Below, piece after piece: positions 49,699 through 58,449 of a stretch of DNA of 64,000 nt. This DNA is from Streptomyces fumanus (GTDB taxonomy: Bacteria; Actinomycetota; Actinomycetes; Streptomycetales; Streptomycetaceae), in assembly GCF_014655295.1 (NCBI RefSeq), contig NZ_BNBI01000010.1, positions 310,001-374,000 on the forward strand, written 5' to 3'. Numbering within the stretch: the stretch's first letter is position 1; the number at the start of each line of letters is the position of its first letter. The position numbers and the translations under genes were made by a program. Below the pieces are notes generated by a model. That model saw only the letters and a list, made by a program, of their open reading frames with translations, searched no databases and was not told the origin of the DNA.

Positions 49699-49719
49699 TC
49701 AGCCGGTCGCCGGTCCGGG
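49699..49719. repeat. Left copy of 21-bp direct repeat flanking the redox block
   Basis: TCAGCCGGTCGCCGGTCCGGG here and the copy at 53442-53462 match at 20 of 21 bases. Weaker similarity continues for about 16 more bases. This copy forms the last codons and stop of the AraC gene. Confidence 0.7.
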
Positions 49720-50673
49720 CGCGCCGCCGACCGCCGGTCCGGGTGTGCCCTCGGCCGACCTGCGAAGCCGGGAACGGTACTCGCCCGGGGCAGTGCCCCG
49801 GGCCCGTCGGAAGGCCCGGCTGAACGCGTGCGGAGAGCCGTATCCGACCGCGCCGGAGATCGACTCGACCGGCTCATCGGTGTCGCGGAGCCGGACGGAC
49901 GCCAGGTCGATGCGCCACCGCGTCAGGTACGCGCCCGGCGTCTGTCCGAGGGCGGACCGGAAGCGCCGGGACAGCGTCGCCCGGGAGACGCTCGTCGCGG
50001 CGGCCAGGGTCTCCGTGGTCCAGGGGTGTTCCGGTCGGGCGTGGACGCGGGCCAGAGCGTCGCGCACGACCGGATCACGCATCGCTCCCAGCCATGAGCC
50101 GGACCGCTCCTGCGGGTGGCGGGCCAGCCAGGCGCGTACGAACTGGACGAGCAGCAGGTCGACGACGCTGTTGATGGCGGCGGTGGTGCCGATCTGCGGC
50201 TCGGCGAGCTCGGCGGCGAGCAGTTCGACCGTCCTGCCGAGCTGCGCGTTCTCCCGGGCCGTGACGTGCAGCGGCCGGGTGAGGGAGGTGAGCACCGGGG
50301 TGCGCACCTCCGGGTCCTGCTCATAGTGCAGGACGATCACTTCCGTCCGCCCCGGCGCCGAGCCCAGACGCAGGGCCCGGCCCTCGCCCATGGCCCGGGC
50401 CGCCGCCTCCCGGTCGCAGGAGCCCATCGTCACGTCGGCACCGCCGGCGATCCCGTGTGCGGTGCCCGGCGACACCAGGACGGCGTCTCCGGCCCGCACC
50501 TGAAGGGGTTTCTCGCCCGTGACATGGAGCCACATGGCGCCGCGGGACACCACGTGCAGTGCCGCCCCTGGAAAGGAGTCCAGCCACAGGCCCCAGCTTC
50601 CGCCGGCCTCCAGCCGCACCCCGAGCGCCCCCCGCGCACCCGAGACCTTCAAGACCTCCGCGAGCACATCCAT
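49699..50673 (-). CDS. AraC-family regulator with cupin N-terminus
   Basis: A 324-residue regulator: an N-terminal cupin-6-like domain (SWGLWLDSFPGAALHVVSRGAMWL) and a C-terminal pair of AraC HTHs (TTETLAAATSVSRATLSRRFRSALGQTPGAYL; SISGAVGYGSPHAFSRAFRRARG). ATG 50673 is used by family start; GTG 50739, five bases after the oxidoreductase stop, would add 22 residues. Such regulators commonly control adjacent oxidoreductases. Confidence 0.9.
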   Translation of the reverse strand: MDVLAEVLKVSGARGALGVRLEAGGSWGLWLDSFPGAALHVVSRGAMWLHVTGEKPLQVRAGDAVLVSPGTAHGIAGGADVTMGSCDREAAARAMGEGRALRLGSAPGRTEVIVLHYEQDPEVRTPVLTSLTRPLHVTARENAQLGRTVELLAAELAEPQIGTTAAINSVVDLLLVQFVRAWLARHPQERSGSWLGAMRDPVVRDALARVHARPEHPWTTETLAAATSVSRATLSRRFRSALGQTPGAYLTRWRIDLASVRLRDTDEPVESISGAVGYGSPHAFSRAFRRARGTAPGEYRSRLRRSAEGTPGPAVGGAPGPATG

Positions 50674-50743
50674 GGGGCCATCCTCGTCCACCGCCGCGAA
50701 CCGCCGCCGGCGGTCGGCGACCCAGGTGTCCTCGTGCACGGCT

Positions 50744-51652
50744 TCAGCCCACGTCGAGCACGATCTTCCCGTGCACCGTCCGCGCGAACAGGGCCCGGAC
50801 GGCGTCGCCCACGTCCCGCCAGTCGCCGCGCAGCCCGACCGGTGCCGAGAGCCGCCCGGCGGCCATGAGGCCCAGCAGGTCCGTCAACTCCCCGCCGGTC
50901 GGCGTCATGTCGCCGTAGGTGGCGATGGTCCGGGGCTCACCGAAGCCGAACAAGTCCCCTGGCGGGAACGTGGTCTCCTCCCCCGAGGAGTGACCGACCA
51001 GGTGCACGGTGCCGCCCTCGGCGAGACGGCTCCACGCCTGCGCCACCACCGGGCCGCCGACCGTGTCCAGCACGAGATCGAACCGTTCCTCGGTCCCGGC
51101 CAAGCCGGTCAGGACCCGGTCGGCGCCCAGTTCACGCAGCCCGGCGGCCCGCTCCGGCGAACCGACGAGTGCCGTCACCCGGGCGCCCGCCAGCGCCGCC
51201 AACTGGACGGCGAAGTGCCCCACGCCCCCGCTGGCGCCGGTGATCAGCACATCGCGCGCCAGCAGGGAACGCGTGCGCAGCACCCGGAGCGCGGTGGCCC
51301 CGGCGATCCCCAGCGCGGCGGCGTCGGCCAGCTCCACGCCCTCGGGGACGGTGCCGAGCGAGGCGGTGCCGACCGCCACCCGCTCCGCCCACGCGTGGGG
51401 AGCCATGCCCACCGCGACGCGGGTGCCTTCGGGCGGCCCCGAGCCGTCGGACGCGGCGCGCACCACGACGCCGGACGCGTCGTGACCGTGCACGGCGCCG
51501 GCCGGCCACTGCTCCACGTAATTCAGCTCACCGAAGTTGAGACTGATGTGCCGTACCTCCACCAGCGCCTCACCGGTGGACGGCACGGGCTCCTCTACAT
51601 CGGCGAACCGGACGGGTCCGGCCTCACTGTGATCGACCACTAGGGCGCGCAT
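50744..51652 (-). CDS. Zinc-independent MDR-family quinone oxidoreductase
   Basis: A 302-residue NADPH-dependent reductase of the quinone oxidoreductase branch. ARDVLITGASGGVGHFAVQLAAL is the Rossmann GxxGxxG and VEEPVPSTGEALVEV the GroES-like domain. Zinc cysteines are absent. ATG 51652 has AAGGAAA upstream. It is probably in an operon with the AraC gene, and a palindrome lies in its promoter region. Confidence 0.9.
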   Translation of the reverse strand: MRALVVDHSEAGPVRFADVEEPVPSTGEALVEVRHISLNFGELNYVEQWPAGAVHGHDASGVVVRAASDGSGPPEGTRVAVGMAPHAWAERVAVGTASLGTVPEGVELADAAALGIAGATALRVLRTRSLLARDVLITGASGGVGHFAVQLAALAGARVTALVGSPERAAGLRELGADRVLTGLAGTEERFDLVLDTVGGPVVAQAWSRLAEGGTVHLVGHSSGEETTFPPGDLFGFGEPRTIATYGDMTPTGGELTDLLGLMAAGRLSAPVGLRGDWRDVGDAVRALFARTVHGKIVLDVG

Positions 51653-51747
51653 AGGGGCGGGTTTCCTTCTCTCGCGGGTGTGCCTGTCGTCCTCCGGGAA
51701 CCCTCGCGCAGGACCGGGACGGCGACCAGACCCGTGAGAATCAATCA

Positions 51748-51766
51748 GTTGACGATCTGTATCAAC
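51748..51766. promoter_or_regulatory. Inverted repeat in promoter of the quinone oxidoreductase
   Basis: GTTGA (51748-51752) and TCAAC (51762-51766) flank a 9-base centre. On the minus strand TTGATA within it could be a -35, with GATTCT 17 bases downstream. This suggests an operator for the TetR or AraC protein. Confidence 0.4.
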
Positions 51767-51771
51767 GCGGC

Positions 51772-52389
51772 TCACGACGCGTCGGGCTTCCGTCGCACCC
51801 CCTGGGGCCGGAGGCCGTCGAGGAGGAGGTCCAGGAGCCGGTCGGCTGTGACCGCGTGGCCGGGCTGGTGCGCGACGGTGAAGATCCCGATCAGAGCGGC
51901 CGCGACCTCTTCGGCGGTGACGTCGGACCGGAGGTCTCCGGCCGCGCGGCCCGCGTCGAGGATCGTCGAAATGGCGTTCAGCAGCTCGTCCCTGGTCCGG
52001 GCGTGGCCGACCGCGCCGGACTCGATCAGGGCCAGCAGGGTGTCGAGCATGCCGTTCTTCGTCGCGATCCAGTTGCCGAAGAGGTCCATCCAGCGCCGCA
52101 TCGCGACGGCGGGGGCCTCGTGGGCGAGCAGGTCCCGGGCGCCCTGCGTGAGGCGGACGACCTGGTCCCGGTAGACGGCCTCCACCAGGGACTCCCGCGT
52201 CGGGAAGTGACGGTAGAGCGTTGCGATGCCGACGCCGGCTTCGCGGGCGATGGCACGCAGGGACGTCTCGGCGCCGGGCGAGGCGAGCACGCGGGTGGCG
52301 ACCTCCAGGAGCTGATCGCGGTTGCGGGTGGCGTCGGCCCGCGTCGCCCGCGGCTTCGGCTTCGGCTTCGGGTTCGTCAAACGGATCAC
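51772..52389 (-). CDS. TetR-family repressor
   Basis: A 205-residue regulator. A Lys-Pro repeat start (KPKPKPRATRADATRNRDQLL) precedes the TetR HTH (TSLRAIAREAGVGIATLYRHFPTRESLVEAVY, about 42-73) and a helical C-terminal ligand domain. GTG 52389 is the only plausible start. It is divergent from the second oxidoreductase, which it probably represses. Confidence 0.92.
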   Translation of the reverse strand: MIRLTNPKPKPKPRATRADATRNRDQLLEVATRVLASPGAETSLRAIAREAGVGIATLYRHFPTRESLVEAVYRDQVVRLTQGARDLLAHEAPAVAMRRWMDLFGNWIATKNGMLDTLLALIESGAVGHARTRDELLNAISTILDAGRAAGDLRSDVTAEEVAAALIGIFTVAHQPGHAVTADRLLDLLLDGLRPQGVRRKPDAS

Positions 52390-52414
52390 GCTCCGGTTAT
52401 GCTGGATGCCATAA

Positions 52415-52445
52415 GTGGAGCGTAGTCCGTTTCAGGTGGCTCCAC
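52415..52445. promoter_or_regulatory. Inverted repeat between TetR gene and second oxidoreductase
   Basis: GTGGAGC (52415-52421) and GCTCCAC (52439-52445) are a perfect 7-bp inverted repeat; inside its right arm GGTGGCTCCACC is itself palindromic. It occupies the 80-base divergent region, where a TetR operator is expected. Confidence 0.4.
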
Positions 52446-52469
52446 CCACCACGAGGAAGCGGGTAAGAC

Positions 52470-53426
52470 ATGCGGCAGCACGGCGACGCGACCCGGGACG
52501 GCAGGAGCAGGGCTGTCCTGCTCGACTCGTTCGGCGGCCCGGAGGTCCTGGCACTCAAGGACGTACCCGCGCCCCGGGCGGGCGACGGGCAGATCCGCGT
52601 CCGGGTGTCGGCGGCCGGGCTGAACCCGATGGACTGGTTCATGACCTCCGACGCCGGGACCGCGGCACGGTTCGGTCTGAGCCTGCCCTGCGGATTCGGC
52701 ACCGACTACGCCGGAGTCGTCGACCAGGTCGGCGCCGGTGCGAGCGGCTACGCGGTCGGTGACCGCGTGTTCGGGACGGCGCTGTCCCGGGCGGTCGCCG
52801 ACCACGTCGTCATCGAAGCGGACGGCGACATCACCGGCGGCGTCGCGCACCACACCCCGGACGGCGTCGACGACCGCACCGCCGCCACCCTCTCGATCGC
52901 GGGCAGTACCGCGTCCGCCGCCCTCGACGTCCTCGGCCTCGGTCCCGGCGACACGGTACTGATCGGCGGCGCGGGCGGCGGAGTCGGCGTCTTCGCCGTC
53001 CAACTGGCACGGATCGCGGGCGCCCGCGTCATCGGCACCGGTTCGCCGTCGTCGGCGGAGCACCTGCGAAGCCTCGACGCCGAACCGGTCGCGTACGGCG
53101 AGGGCCTGGCCGACCGGGTCCGCGGCCTCGGTGGGGGCCCCGTCACCGCGGCCCTGGACCTGTACGGCACGGACACCGTGGACGCCGCCCGTGAGCTGGG
53201 GGTCCCGGACGGCCGCATCTGCACCATCGCGGGCCGGGTCGACGGCGTGCCCGCTGCCACCGGCGCCAGTGCCGCGCCCGACGCCCTCGACGACATCGCG
53301 CGCCTGGTCGCGTCGGGCCGCCTGCGGGTGCCCATCGCGGCGGCCTACCCCGTCGAGGACATCCGCGCGGCCGTCGAACTCCAGGCCGCCCGGCACGTCC
53401 GCGGCAAGGTCGTCATCGACCTCTAG
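52470..53426 (+). CDS. NADP-dependent MDR-family oxidoreductase
   Basis: A 318-residue medium-chain reductase with LNPMDWFMTSDAG and CGFGTDYAGVV in the GroES-like half and GDTVLIGGAGGGVGVFAVQLAR as nucleotide loop. No zinc ligands. GAGGAAG precedes ATG 52470. Divergent from the TetR gene and likely induced by a reactive quinone, enal or antibiotic. Confidence 0.9.
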   Translation: MRQHGDATRDGRSRAVLLDSFGGPEVLALKDVPAPRAGDGQIRVRVSAAGLNPMDWFMTSDAGTAARFGLSLPCGFGTDYAGVVDQVGAGASGYAVGDRVFGTALSRAVADHVVIEADGDITGGVAHHTPDGVDDRTAATLSIAGSTASAALDVLGLGPGDTVLIGGAGGGVGVFAVQLARIAGARVIGTGSPSSAEHLRSLDAEPVAYGEGLADRVRGLGGGPVTAALDLYGTDTVDAARELGVPDGRICTIAGRVDGVPAATGASAAPDALDDIARLVASGRLRVPIAAAYPVEDIRAAVELQAARHVRGKVVIDL

Positions 53427-53441
53427 TCCGGGCCGCCCGGA

Positions 53442-53462
53442 TCAGCCGGTCGCCGGCCCGGG
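53442..53462. repeat. Right copy of 21-bp direct repeat
   Basis: TCAGCCGGTCGCCGGCCCGGG, one base different from 49699-49719. It lies just after the second oxidoreductase and 24 bases before the end of the convergent ATPase gene, so the two copies bracket the AraC-to-oxidoreductase block. Confidence 0.7.
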
Positions 53463-53485
53463 AGTGCCGGACCGCCCCGCGGGCC

Positions 53486-55351
53486 TCACAGTCCGGGCGG
53501 GTCCTGGGGCCCCCGCCCGGACAGGACCTCCCCGTACGCCTGCATCAGGTCCGGCAGCCGCAGGGTCGCCAGGTCGTCGCGGGTCAGCGTGCCGGGGTAG
53601 GTGGACAGCCGCAGATCCCGGTACGCGCAGCTCTTCTCGTACAGCGTCCGCAGGAACCGCCCGTTGCCCAGCTCGTCGATCCAGCCCTGCTCGACCACGT
53701 GCCCGGCGATGGAGCGCAGCTCCTCCAGGGCCTCCGCGTCCCACCCGTCCCCGTTCTCCGCGGCGAGCACCTCGCCGATCGAGGTCAGCTCCTGGGGGCG
53801 GTACGAGGGGAAGTCCACGCGGGTGGTGAAGCGGGAGGAGAGCCCCGGGTTGGCGGCCAGCAGCCGGTCCATGCCCTCCGGGTAGCCGGCCAGGATCACC
53901 ACCAGGTGGTCCCGGTTGTCCTCCGCCCGCTTCAGCAGCACCTGGAGCGCCTCGTCGCCGTACGCGTCGCCCTTGCCGTAGCCGGAGTTGGACAGCGCGT
54001 ACGCCTCGTCGACGAAGAGGACGCCGCCGAGCGCGGAGTCGATCAGCTCGTTGGCCTTCACCGCGGTCTGCCCCAGGTACTCGCCGACCAGGTCGGCGCG
54101 CTGGGCCTCCACCAGGTGGTCGCCGCCGAGCAGCCCGAGGGCGTAGAAGACCCGGCCGAGGATGCGGGCCACCGTGGTCTTGCCGGTGCCGGAGGGGCCG
54201 GAGAAGACGAAGTGCCGCTTGGGCGGCTGGACCGGCAGGCCCTGCCCGGCCCGCAGCCGCGCCATGTTGAGCTGCGCCGACAACGCCTTGACCTGGCGCT
54301 TGACCGGCTCCAGGCCGACCATCCGCTCCAGCTCGGCGAGCGCCTCGGCCAGCAGGTCCGGGTCGGTGGGCCCGGCCGGCAGGGACGGGTCCGCCGCCGC
54401 CGTCCGCTGCCGCACCGGCCGGCCGGCGACCGGGGCCAGGGGCGCGGCCGGCGGCTCGGGGTCGGACAGCTTCAGGTCCCGCTCGGGGGTGCCGAACAGC
54501 GGGTCCAGGCCCCCGTCCGGGGCGTCCGGCGCGTCCTGCCCGCCGCCCGCCGGGGCGAACGCGGCCAGGTCGCCGGCGTCCTCGTAGCCGTCGCCCTCGG
54601 CGATCGCCGCGAGGCGGGCCGCGGTGTCCATGAACGCCGGGTCGACCCGGTGCACGGCCCGGTACAGCGGCAGGGCGGCGGCGCTGCGGCCGGTGCCCTC
54701 GTGCGCCCGGGCCAGCCAGTAGCGCAGCTCCTTGCGCTGCGGCTGCTCGCTGCGGCACCGCATCAGCGCCGCCGACAGCAGCGGCTCGGCCTGCCCGTAC
54801 ATCTCCAGCCGGACCCGGGCCATGCCGCCGAAGAGCCCCGCCTCGATGCCCAGCAGCGGATCGCCGAGCAGCGGGTCGGTGTGCCGGACCAACTGCTCCC
54901 AGTCCTTGACGAGATAGGCGCGGCAGGCGTGCAGGAACCGCACCTGGGGGTCGGCGTCCACCGGCGGCAGGGAGGCCAGCGCCCGGTCCAGCTCCGGGAC
55001 GTGCCGGCCGTCCAGCCAGTGCGAGGCGTGCGCGAGCAGCAGGTCGCGGGGGCTCTCCAGCACCGGCTGCACCCACCAGCCCAGCCAGTACCAGGAGTTC
55101 AGGGTGCGGTGGTGCCGGGCGCGCTGCTCGCCGAAGCGGTCCCGGTGCCGGAACATCCGCAGCAGCGCGGTCGTGGTGTCGACGCGCAGCGCGTGCAGCC
55201 CGAGCCAGCCGTCGGCCATGCCGGGGTCGATGCGCACCGCCCTGCGGAACTCCTCCTCGGCCTGGGGGTAGGCGCCCATCGTGTAGGCGTCCACGCCGCG
55301 CAGCCAGGCGAGGTCGGCCGGGGCCGGCGGGCTCTGCGTGCCGAAGTCCAT
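53486..55351 (-). CDS. EccA-like AAA+ ATPase (CbxX/CfxQ family) with TPR N-terminus
   Basis: A 621-residue protein: TPR-like N-terminal half (YPQAEEEFRRAVRIDPGMADGWLG...), a Pro/Ala-rich linker (about 255-330) and a CbxX/CfxQ AAA+ domain with Walker A GPSGTGKTT and Walker B GGVLFVDEAY. This is the build of EccA, the cytosolic ATPase of type VII secretion. ATG 55351 has GGGGGA six bases upstream. No other ESX genes are nearby. Confidence 0.9.
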   Translation of the reverse strand: MDFGTQSPPAPADLAWLRGVDAYTMGAYPQAEEEFRRAVRIDPGMADGWLGLHALRVDTTTALLRMFRHRDRFGEQRARHHRTLNSWYWLGWWVQPVLESPRDLLLAHASHWLDGRHVPELDRALASLPPVDADPQVRFLHACRAYLVKDWEQLVRHTDPLLGDPLLGIEAGLFGGMARVRLEMYGQAEPLLSAALMRCRSEQPQRKELRYWLARAHEGTGRSAAALPLYRAVHRVDPAFMDTAARLAAIAEGDGYEDAGDLAAFAPAGGGQDAPDAPDGGLDPLFGTPERDLKLSDPEPPAAPLAPVAGRPVRQRTAAADPSLPAGPTDPDLLAEALAELERMVGLEPVKRQVKALSAQLNMARLRAGQGLPVQPPKRHFVFSGPSGTGKTTVARILGRVFYALGLLGGDHLVEAQRADLVGEYLGQTAVKANELIDSALGGVLFVDEAYALSNSGYGKGDAYGDEALQVLLKRAEDNRDHLVVILAGYPEGMDRLLAANPGLSSRFTTRVDFPSYRPQELTSIGEVLAAENGDGWDAEALEELRSIAGHVVEQGWIDELGNGRFLRTLYEKSCAYRDLRLSTYPGTLTRDDLATLRLPDLMQAYGEVLSGRGPQDPPGL

Positions 55352-55635
55352 CACGTCCCCCACAAGCCGCGCCCCCGTCGGTACGCCGGCGGGCCGTCGC
55401 CCGCCGGCCTGTCGGTCCGACCGCTGAACCGCTGTGCCACGGCCCGGAGTTGCAGGTGCGCGAACCAGTCGTCGGAAGGTCGCACCGAAGGCATCGTACC
55501 CGCGCCGGTCGGCCCTCCGAAGGGTGCCGTGAGGGACGTTTCACGAGGTGGGAGCGGACGGAGCACGGGGGGCGCGGTGACCGTGGGTGAGCGCCCGGCG
55601 GCACGCGGCGCCCGGAAACGGGCCGCGGGCAGAAC

Positions 55636-55671
55636 GAAGCCCCCGGTCACGGGGGAACAACCGGGGGCTTC
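55636..55671. terminator. Strong hairpin terminator
   Basis: GAAGCCCCCGGT (55636-55647) and ACCGGGGGCTTC (55660-55671) form a perfect 12-bp stem around a 12-base loop. It lies between the ATPase gene and the kinase-like gene, at the end of the possible small RNA. Confidence 0.8.
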
Positions 55672-55702
55672 GCGTCTGCGGGCGGCTCCGGAGGAACCGC
55701 AC
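55636..55702 (-). ncRNA. Candidate small RNA with own promoter
   Basis: On the minus strand TTGACC (55738-55733) and TACGTT (55714-55709) are 18 bases apart, predicting a start near 55702. The transcript would hold a hairpin GCGGTTCC-TCC-GGAGCCGC (one G-U) then the 12-bp terminator hairpin, in total about 67-75 nt with no open frame. The alternative is a long leader for the ATPase gene at 55351 with an attenuator. The rest of 55352-55809 shows nothing. Confidence 0.35.
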
Positions 55703-55809
55703 ATTGAGAACGTAAGACCTGTACCGCCGTCGGGTCAAGCGGAGTTGGGGCACTGCGGGGCGCACTCGAACAGCGATCTTCACGGGTTCACCACAACGCG
55801 GACGGTCCG

Positions 55810-56409
55810 TCACTCTCCGTGAAGAACAGGCCCGTCCTGGCCCGTCCCGGGGGGCCCGTCCAGCACCTCGTACCCCTCCGGTCGCCGGCGCACCAGCAGG
55901 TGTGCATGGGGGCGCGTGGGGTCATCGGCGAAGTGCTCGCGCTCGGCCGGGATCCACCCGTCCCAGAACTCCCGCTGTTCCTCACCGTCGCGCGCCCGCC
56001 CCCGGGCCCACGCCCGTTCCGCGGGCATCTCCATCCACAGCAGCGCGGCCAGCAGCGGCCGCAGCTCCCGGCGACCGGCGCCGACCCCCTCCAGCAGCAC
56101 CAGGGGAGCGCACGGCAGCGGGCGGGGCGGGCCGAAGCGGCGGGCCCGCCAGTCGTACGGGCGGTAGCGGGCGTCCCCGCCCCGGGCGAACGGCTCGATC
56201 ACCTGTGCCAGCAGCCGGTCCGTCCAGTCGAACAGCTCCGCATGGCTGGCGATGTCGTCCAGGTGCAGCACCGGAGCGCCGCCGAGCGCCTCCGCCAGCC
56301 TCCCGGCGAACGTCGACTTGCCCGAGCCCGCGTGCCCGTCGACCCCGATCAGACGGACCGGGCCGCAGGACGGGGGCAGGGCGCGGAGCCGGGCGGCGAG
56401 AGCGTGCAT
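55810..56409 (-). CDS. Uridine kinase-like P-loop protein
   Basis: A 199-residue P-loop kinase: Walker A GVDGHAGSGKSTFA near residues 22-35 and HLDDIASHAELFDW as the acidic switch, in the style of actinobacterial uridine kinase-like (Udk) proteins. LVLLEGVGAGRRELRPLL is the Walker B/LID region. The substrate is not established. ATG 56409 is the start that begins just ahead of the conserved domain. Confidence 0.85.
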   Translation of the reverse strand: MHALAARLRALPPSCGPVRLIGVDGHAGSGKSTFAGRLAEALGGAPVLHLDDIASHAELFDWTDRLLAQVIEPFARGGDARYRPYDWRARRFGPPRPLPCAPLVLLEGVGAGRRELRPLLAALLWMEMPAERAWARGRARDGEEQREFWDGWIPAEREHFADDPTRPHAHLLVRRRPEGYEVLDGPPGTGQDGPVLHGE

Positions 56410-56619
56410 GACGGTTCCTGGGCGGGCGCGGTACGGAGGTGCGGTCGCCCAGCACTCTAACGGCGGCCGGGCCCGGCCCCGCACCCGCTGCCCCGCGGCG
56501 TCGTTTTCCCGGCGCGGCACGGCGAAATGGCTGGCAGCGGCGGGCGGCTGCGGCCATAGTTGGCCCACAACCGTGCAACCGGACCTGCCCCGACTCGGAC
56601 ACCTGGGGGTCTTCCGCCC

Positions 56620-58011
56620 ATGAGCAGAGCCGAACAGCCGTCCCGCAGAACAGTCCTGGCCGCTGCGGTGGCCGCCGCGGTGGCCGGCGGCACCGTCCCG
56701 GCCGCCGCCGGCAGTGCCACCGCCGCCGGCCCCGCGGCCGAGGGCGGCACCGGCGCCGCGGACGCCGACCGCGACCCCGGCCGCCAGGTCGACTACCGGT
56801 CCTGGACCACGTACCGCGACTGGCGCGGCGGTGCCGCCGACGGCACCCGGGCGGTCGCGGGCGCCCGTCCCGGCGTCGTGATCGGCGCCCCCGCCGGGAC
56901 CACCCAGTACACCGATCCGCACACCGGCACCACCGCCGCCTGGGAGTACGCGCGCTGGACCTCGCCCGTCCACCGGCTCGCCGTGCCCGCGACGGAGGTG
57001 ATCGCCTCCTGGAACGCCCGCACACCCGGCGGCACCTGGATCCAGGTCGAGCTGAAGGGCACCTACTCCGACGGCACCGCCACACCCTGGTACGTGATGG
57101 GCCGCTGGGCCGCCGGCGACCAGGACATCCGCCGCACCTCGGTCGACGACCAGGGCGACGGCAGGAGCAGCGTCTGGACGGACACCTTCGCGATCGACGA
57201 CGCCTCCACCGGGCTGCGCCTGACCTCCTACCGGCTGCGGCTGACCCTCTACCGCCGGCCCGGCGCGGACGTCACCCCGACCGTGTGGCGGCTCGGCGCG
57301 ATGGGCTCCGACATCCCCGACCGCTTCACGGTCCCGGCCTCCACCCCCGGCCTCGCCCAGGAGCTGACCGTCCCGCGCTACTCGCAGGAGATCCACAAGG
57401 GCCAGTACCCGGAGTACGACAACGGCGGCGAGGCGTGGTGCAGCCCCACCTCCTCGCAGATGATCATCGAGTACTGGGGCGGCCGGCTCACCGAGGAGCA
57501 GCTCGCCTGGGTCGACCCGTCCTACGCCGACCCGCAGGTCTGCCACGCGGCCCGCTCCACCTACGACTACCAGTACGGCGGCTGCGGCAACTGGCCGTTC
57601 AACGCCGCCTACGCGGCCACCTTCGACGGCCTCCAGGGCGTGGTCACCCGGCTCCGCTCGCTCACCGACCTGGAGACGCTGATCGCGGCCGGCATCCCGG
57701 CCATAACGTCCCAGTCCTTCCTCGCCTCCGAGCTGACCGGGGCCGGGTACGGCACCTCGGGCCATCTGATGACGGTGATCGGCTTCACCGCCACCGGGGA
57801 CGTGATCGCCAACGACCCGGCCTCGGACAGCAACGAGCAGGTCCGCCGCGTCTACCAGCGGCGCGAGTTCGAGAACATCTGGCTGCGGACCAAGCGGTAC
57901 AACGCCTCCGGCAAGGTCGCCTCCGGCACCGGCGGCGTCTGCTACCTGTACTTCCCGGCTCACCCCACCCCGCGCCAGCGCAAGGCGCTCGCGGCGGTCG
58001 GCGTGCGCTGA
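56620..58011 (+). CDS. Tat-exported C39-like peptidase
   Basis: A 463-residue secreted protein. SRRTVLAAAVAAAVAGG at 9-25 is a twin-arginine signal ending near an AxA site. A beta-rich domain (about 60-240) precedes a papain-like C39_2 domain with Cys274 (GGEAWCSPTSS) and His382 (SGHLMTVIGF). It may cleave peptides or cross-links at the cell surface. ATG 56620 sits just before the signal peptide. It is divergent from the kinase-like gene. Confidence 0.88.
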   Translation: MSRAEQPSRRTVLAAAVAAAVAGGTVPAAAGSATAAGPAAEGGTGAADADRDPGRQVDYRSWTTYRDWRGGAADGTRAVAGARPGVVIGAPAGTTQYTDPHTGTTAAWEYARWTSPVHRLAVPATEVIASWNARTPGGTWIQVELKGTYSDGTATPWYVMGRWAAGDQDIRRTSVDDQGDGRSSVWTDTFAIDDASTGLRLTSYRLRLTLYRRPGADVTPTVWRLGAMGSDIPDRFTVPASTPGLAQELTVPRYSQEIHKGQYPEYDNGGEAWCSPTSSQMIIEYWGGRLTEEQLAWVDPSYADPQVCHAARSTYDYQYGGCGNWPFNAAYAATFDGLQGVVTRLRSLTDLETLIAAGIPAITSQSFLASELTGAGYGTSGHLMTVIGFTATGDVIANDPASDSNEQVRRVYQRREFENIWLRTKRYNASGKVASGTGGVCYLYFPAHPTPRQRKALAAVGVR

Positions 58012-58175
58012 ATCCGGCTTCCGCGACCGGCCCGGACGGCCCCCGGCACCCGCCGGGGGCCGTCCCCTGTGACGGACATCTCGGCCGCGGCGGGGCATTT
58101 CGGTGGCAAGGTGGACGCACCGGCGGGGGACCGGCCGGGGGGTTCCGTCCAGTACGCCGAGACCTGCGAGAAGCC

Positions 58176-58316
58176 ATGACCGCACAGACCGCCACCGCCG
58201 CCCGCGCCCGCACCGGCGGCCCCCGGGACGACGGCCCGGAGATCCTGGAACACGTCCTGGGCTGGATCCTGGTCGCCGTGATCGCGATGCTGGTGGTGCG
58301 GCTCGGTCTGATGTGA
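58176..58316 (+). CDS. Small single-TM protein
   Basis: A 46-residue protein: a polar N-terminus (TAQTATAARARTGGPRDDG) then EILEHVLGWILVAVIAMLVV, one membrane helix. GAGAAG lies upstream of ATG 58176. I recall small proteins like this in Streptomyces but know no function. Confidence 0.6.
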   Translation: MTAQTATAARARTGGPRDDGPEILEHVLGWILVAVIAMLVVRLGLM

Positions 58317-58449
58317 CCGGCGCGCGGGCCGTGGCGAGGGTGGCACGGCAGGTCGCCGAGAGGGCCGGCGCGAGGGCCGGCGCCCCGTGCCTGCCGCGCG
58401 GGCGCCCGCGGTCGCGGGCCCGGGGAGCCGCCCCGCACAATTCCCGAAG

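Noticed and set aside
14677..53462. Transposase or integrase associated with the TIR cassette or the redox block
   Set aside because: I looked for such genes near both accessory blocks and saw none; no tRNA target site was found either.
55720..55800. tRNA-like T-arm string on the minus strand (GTTCGAGTGC)
   Set aside because: No matching acceptor, D-arm or anticodon arm can be drawn around it.
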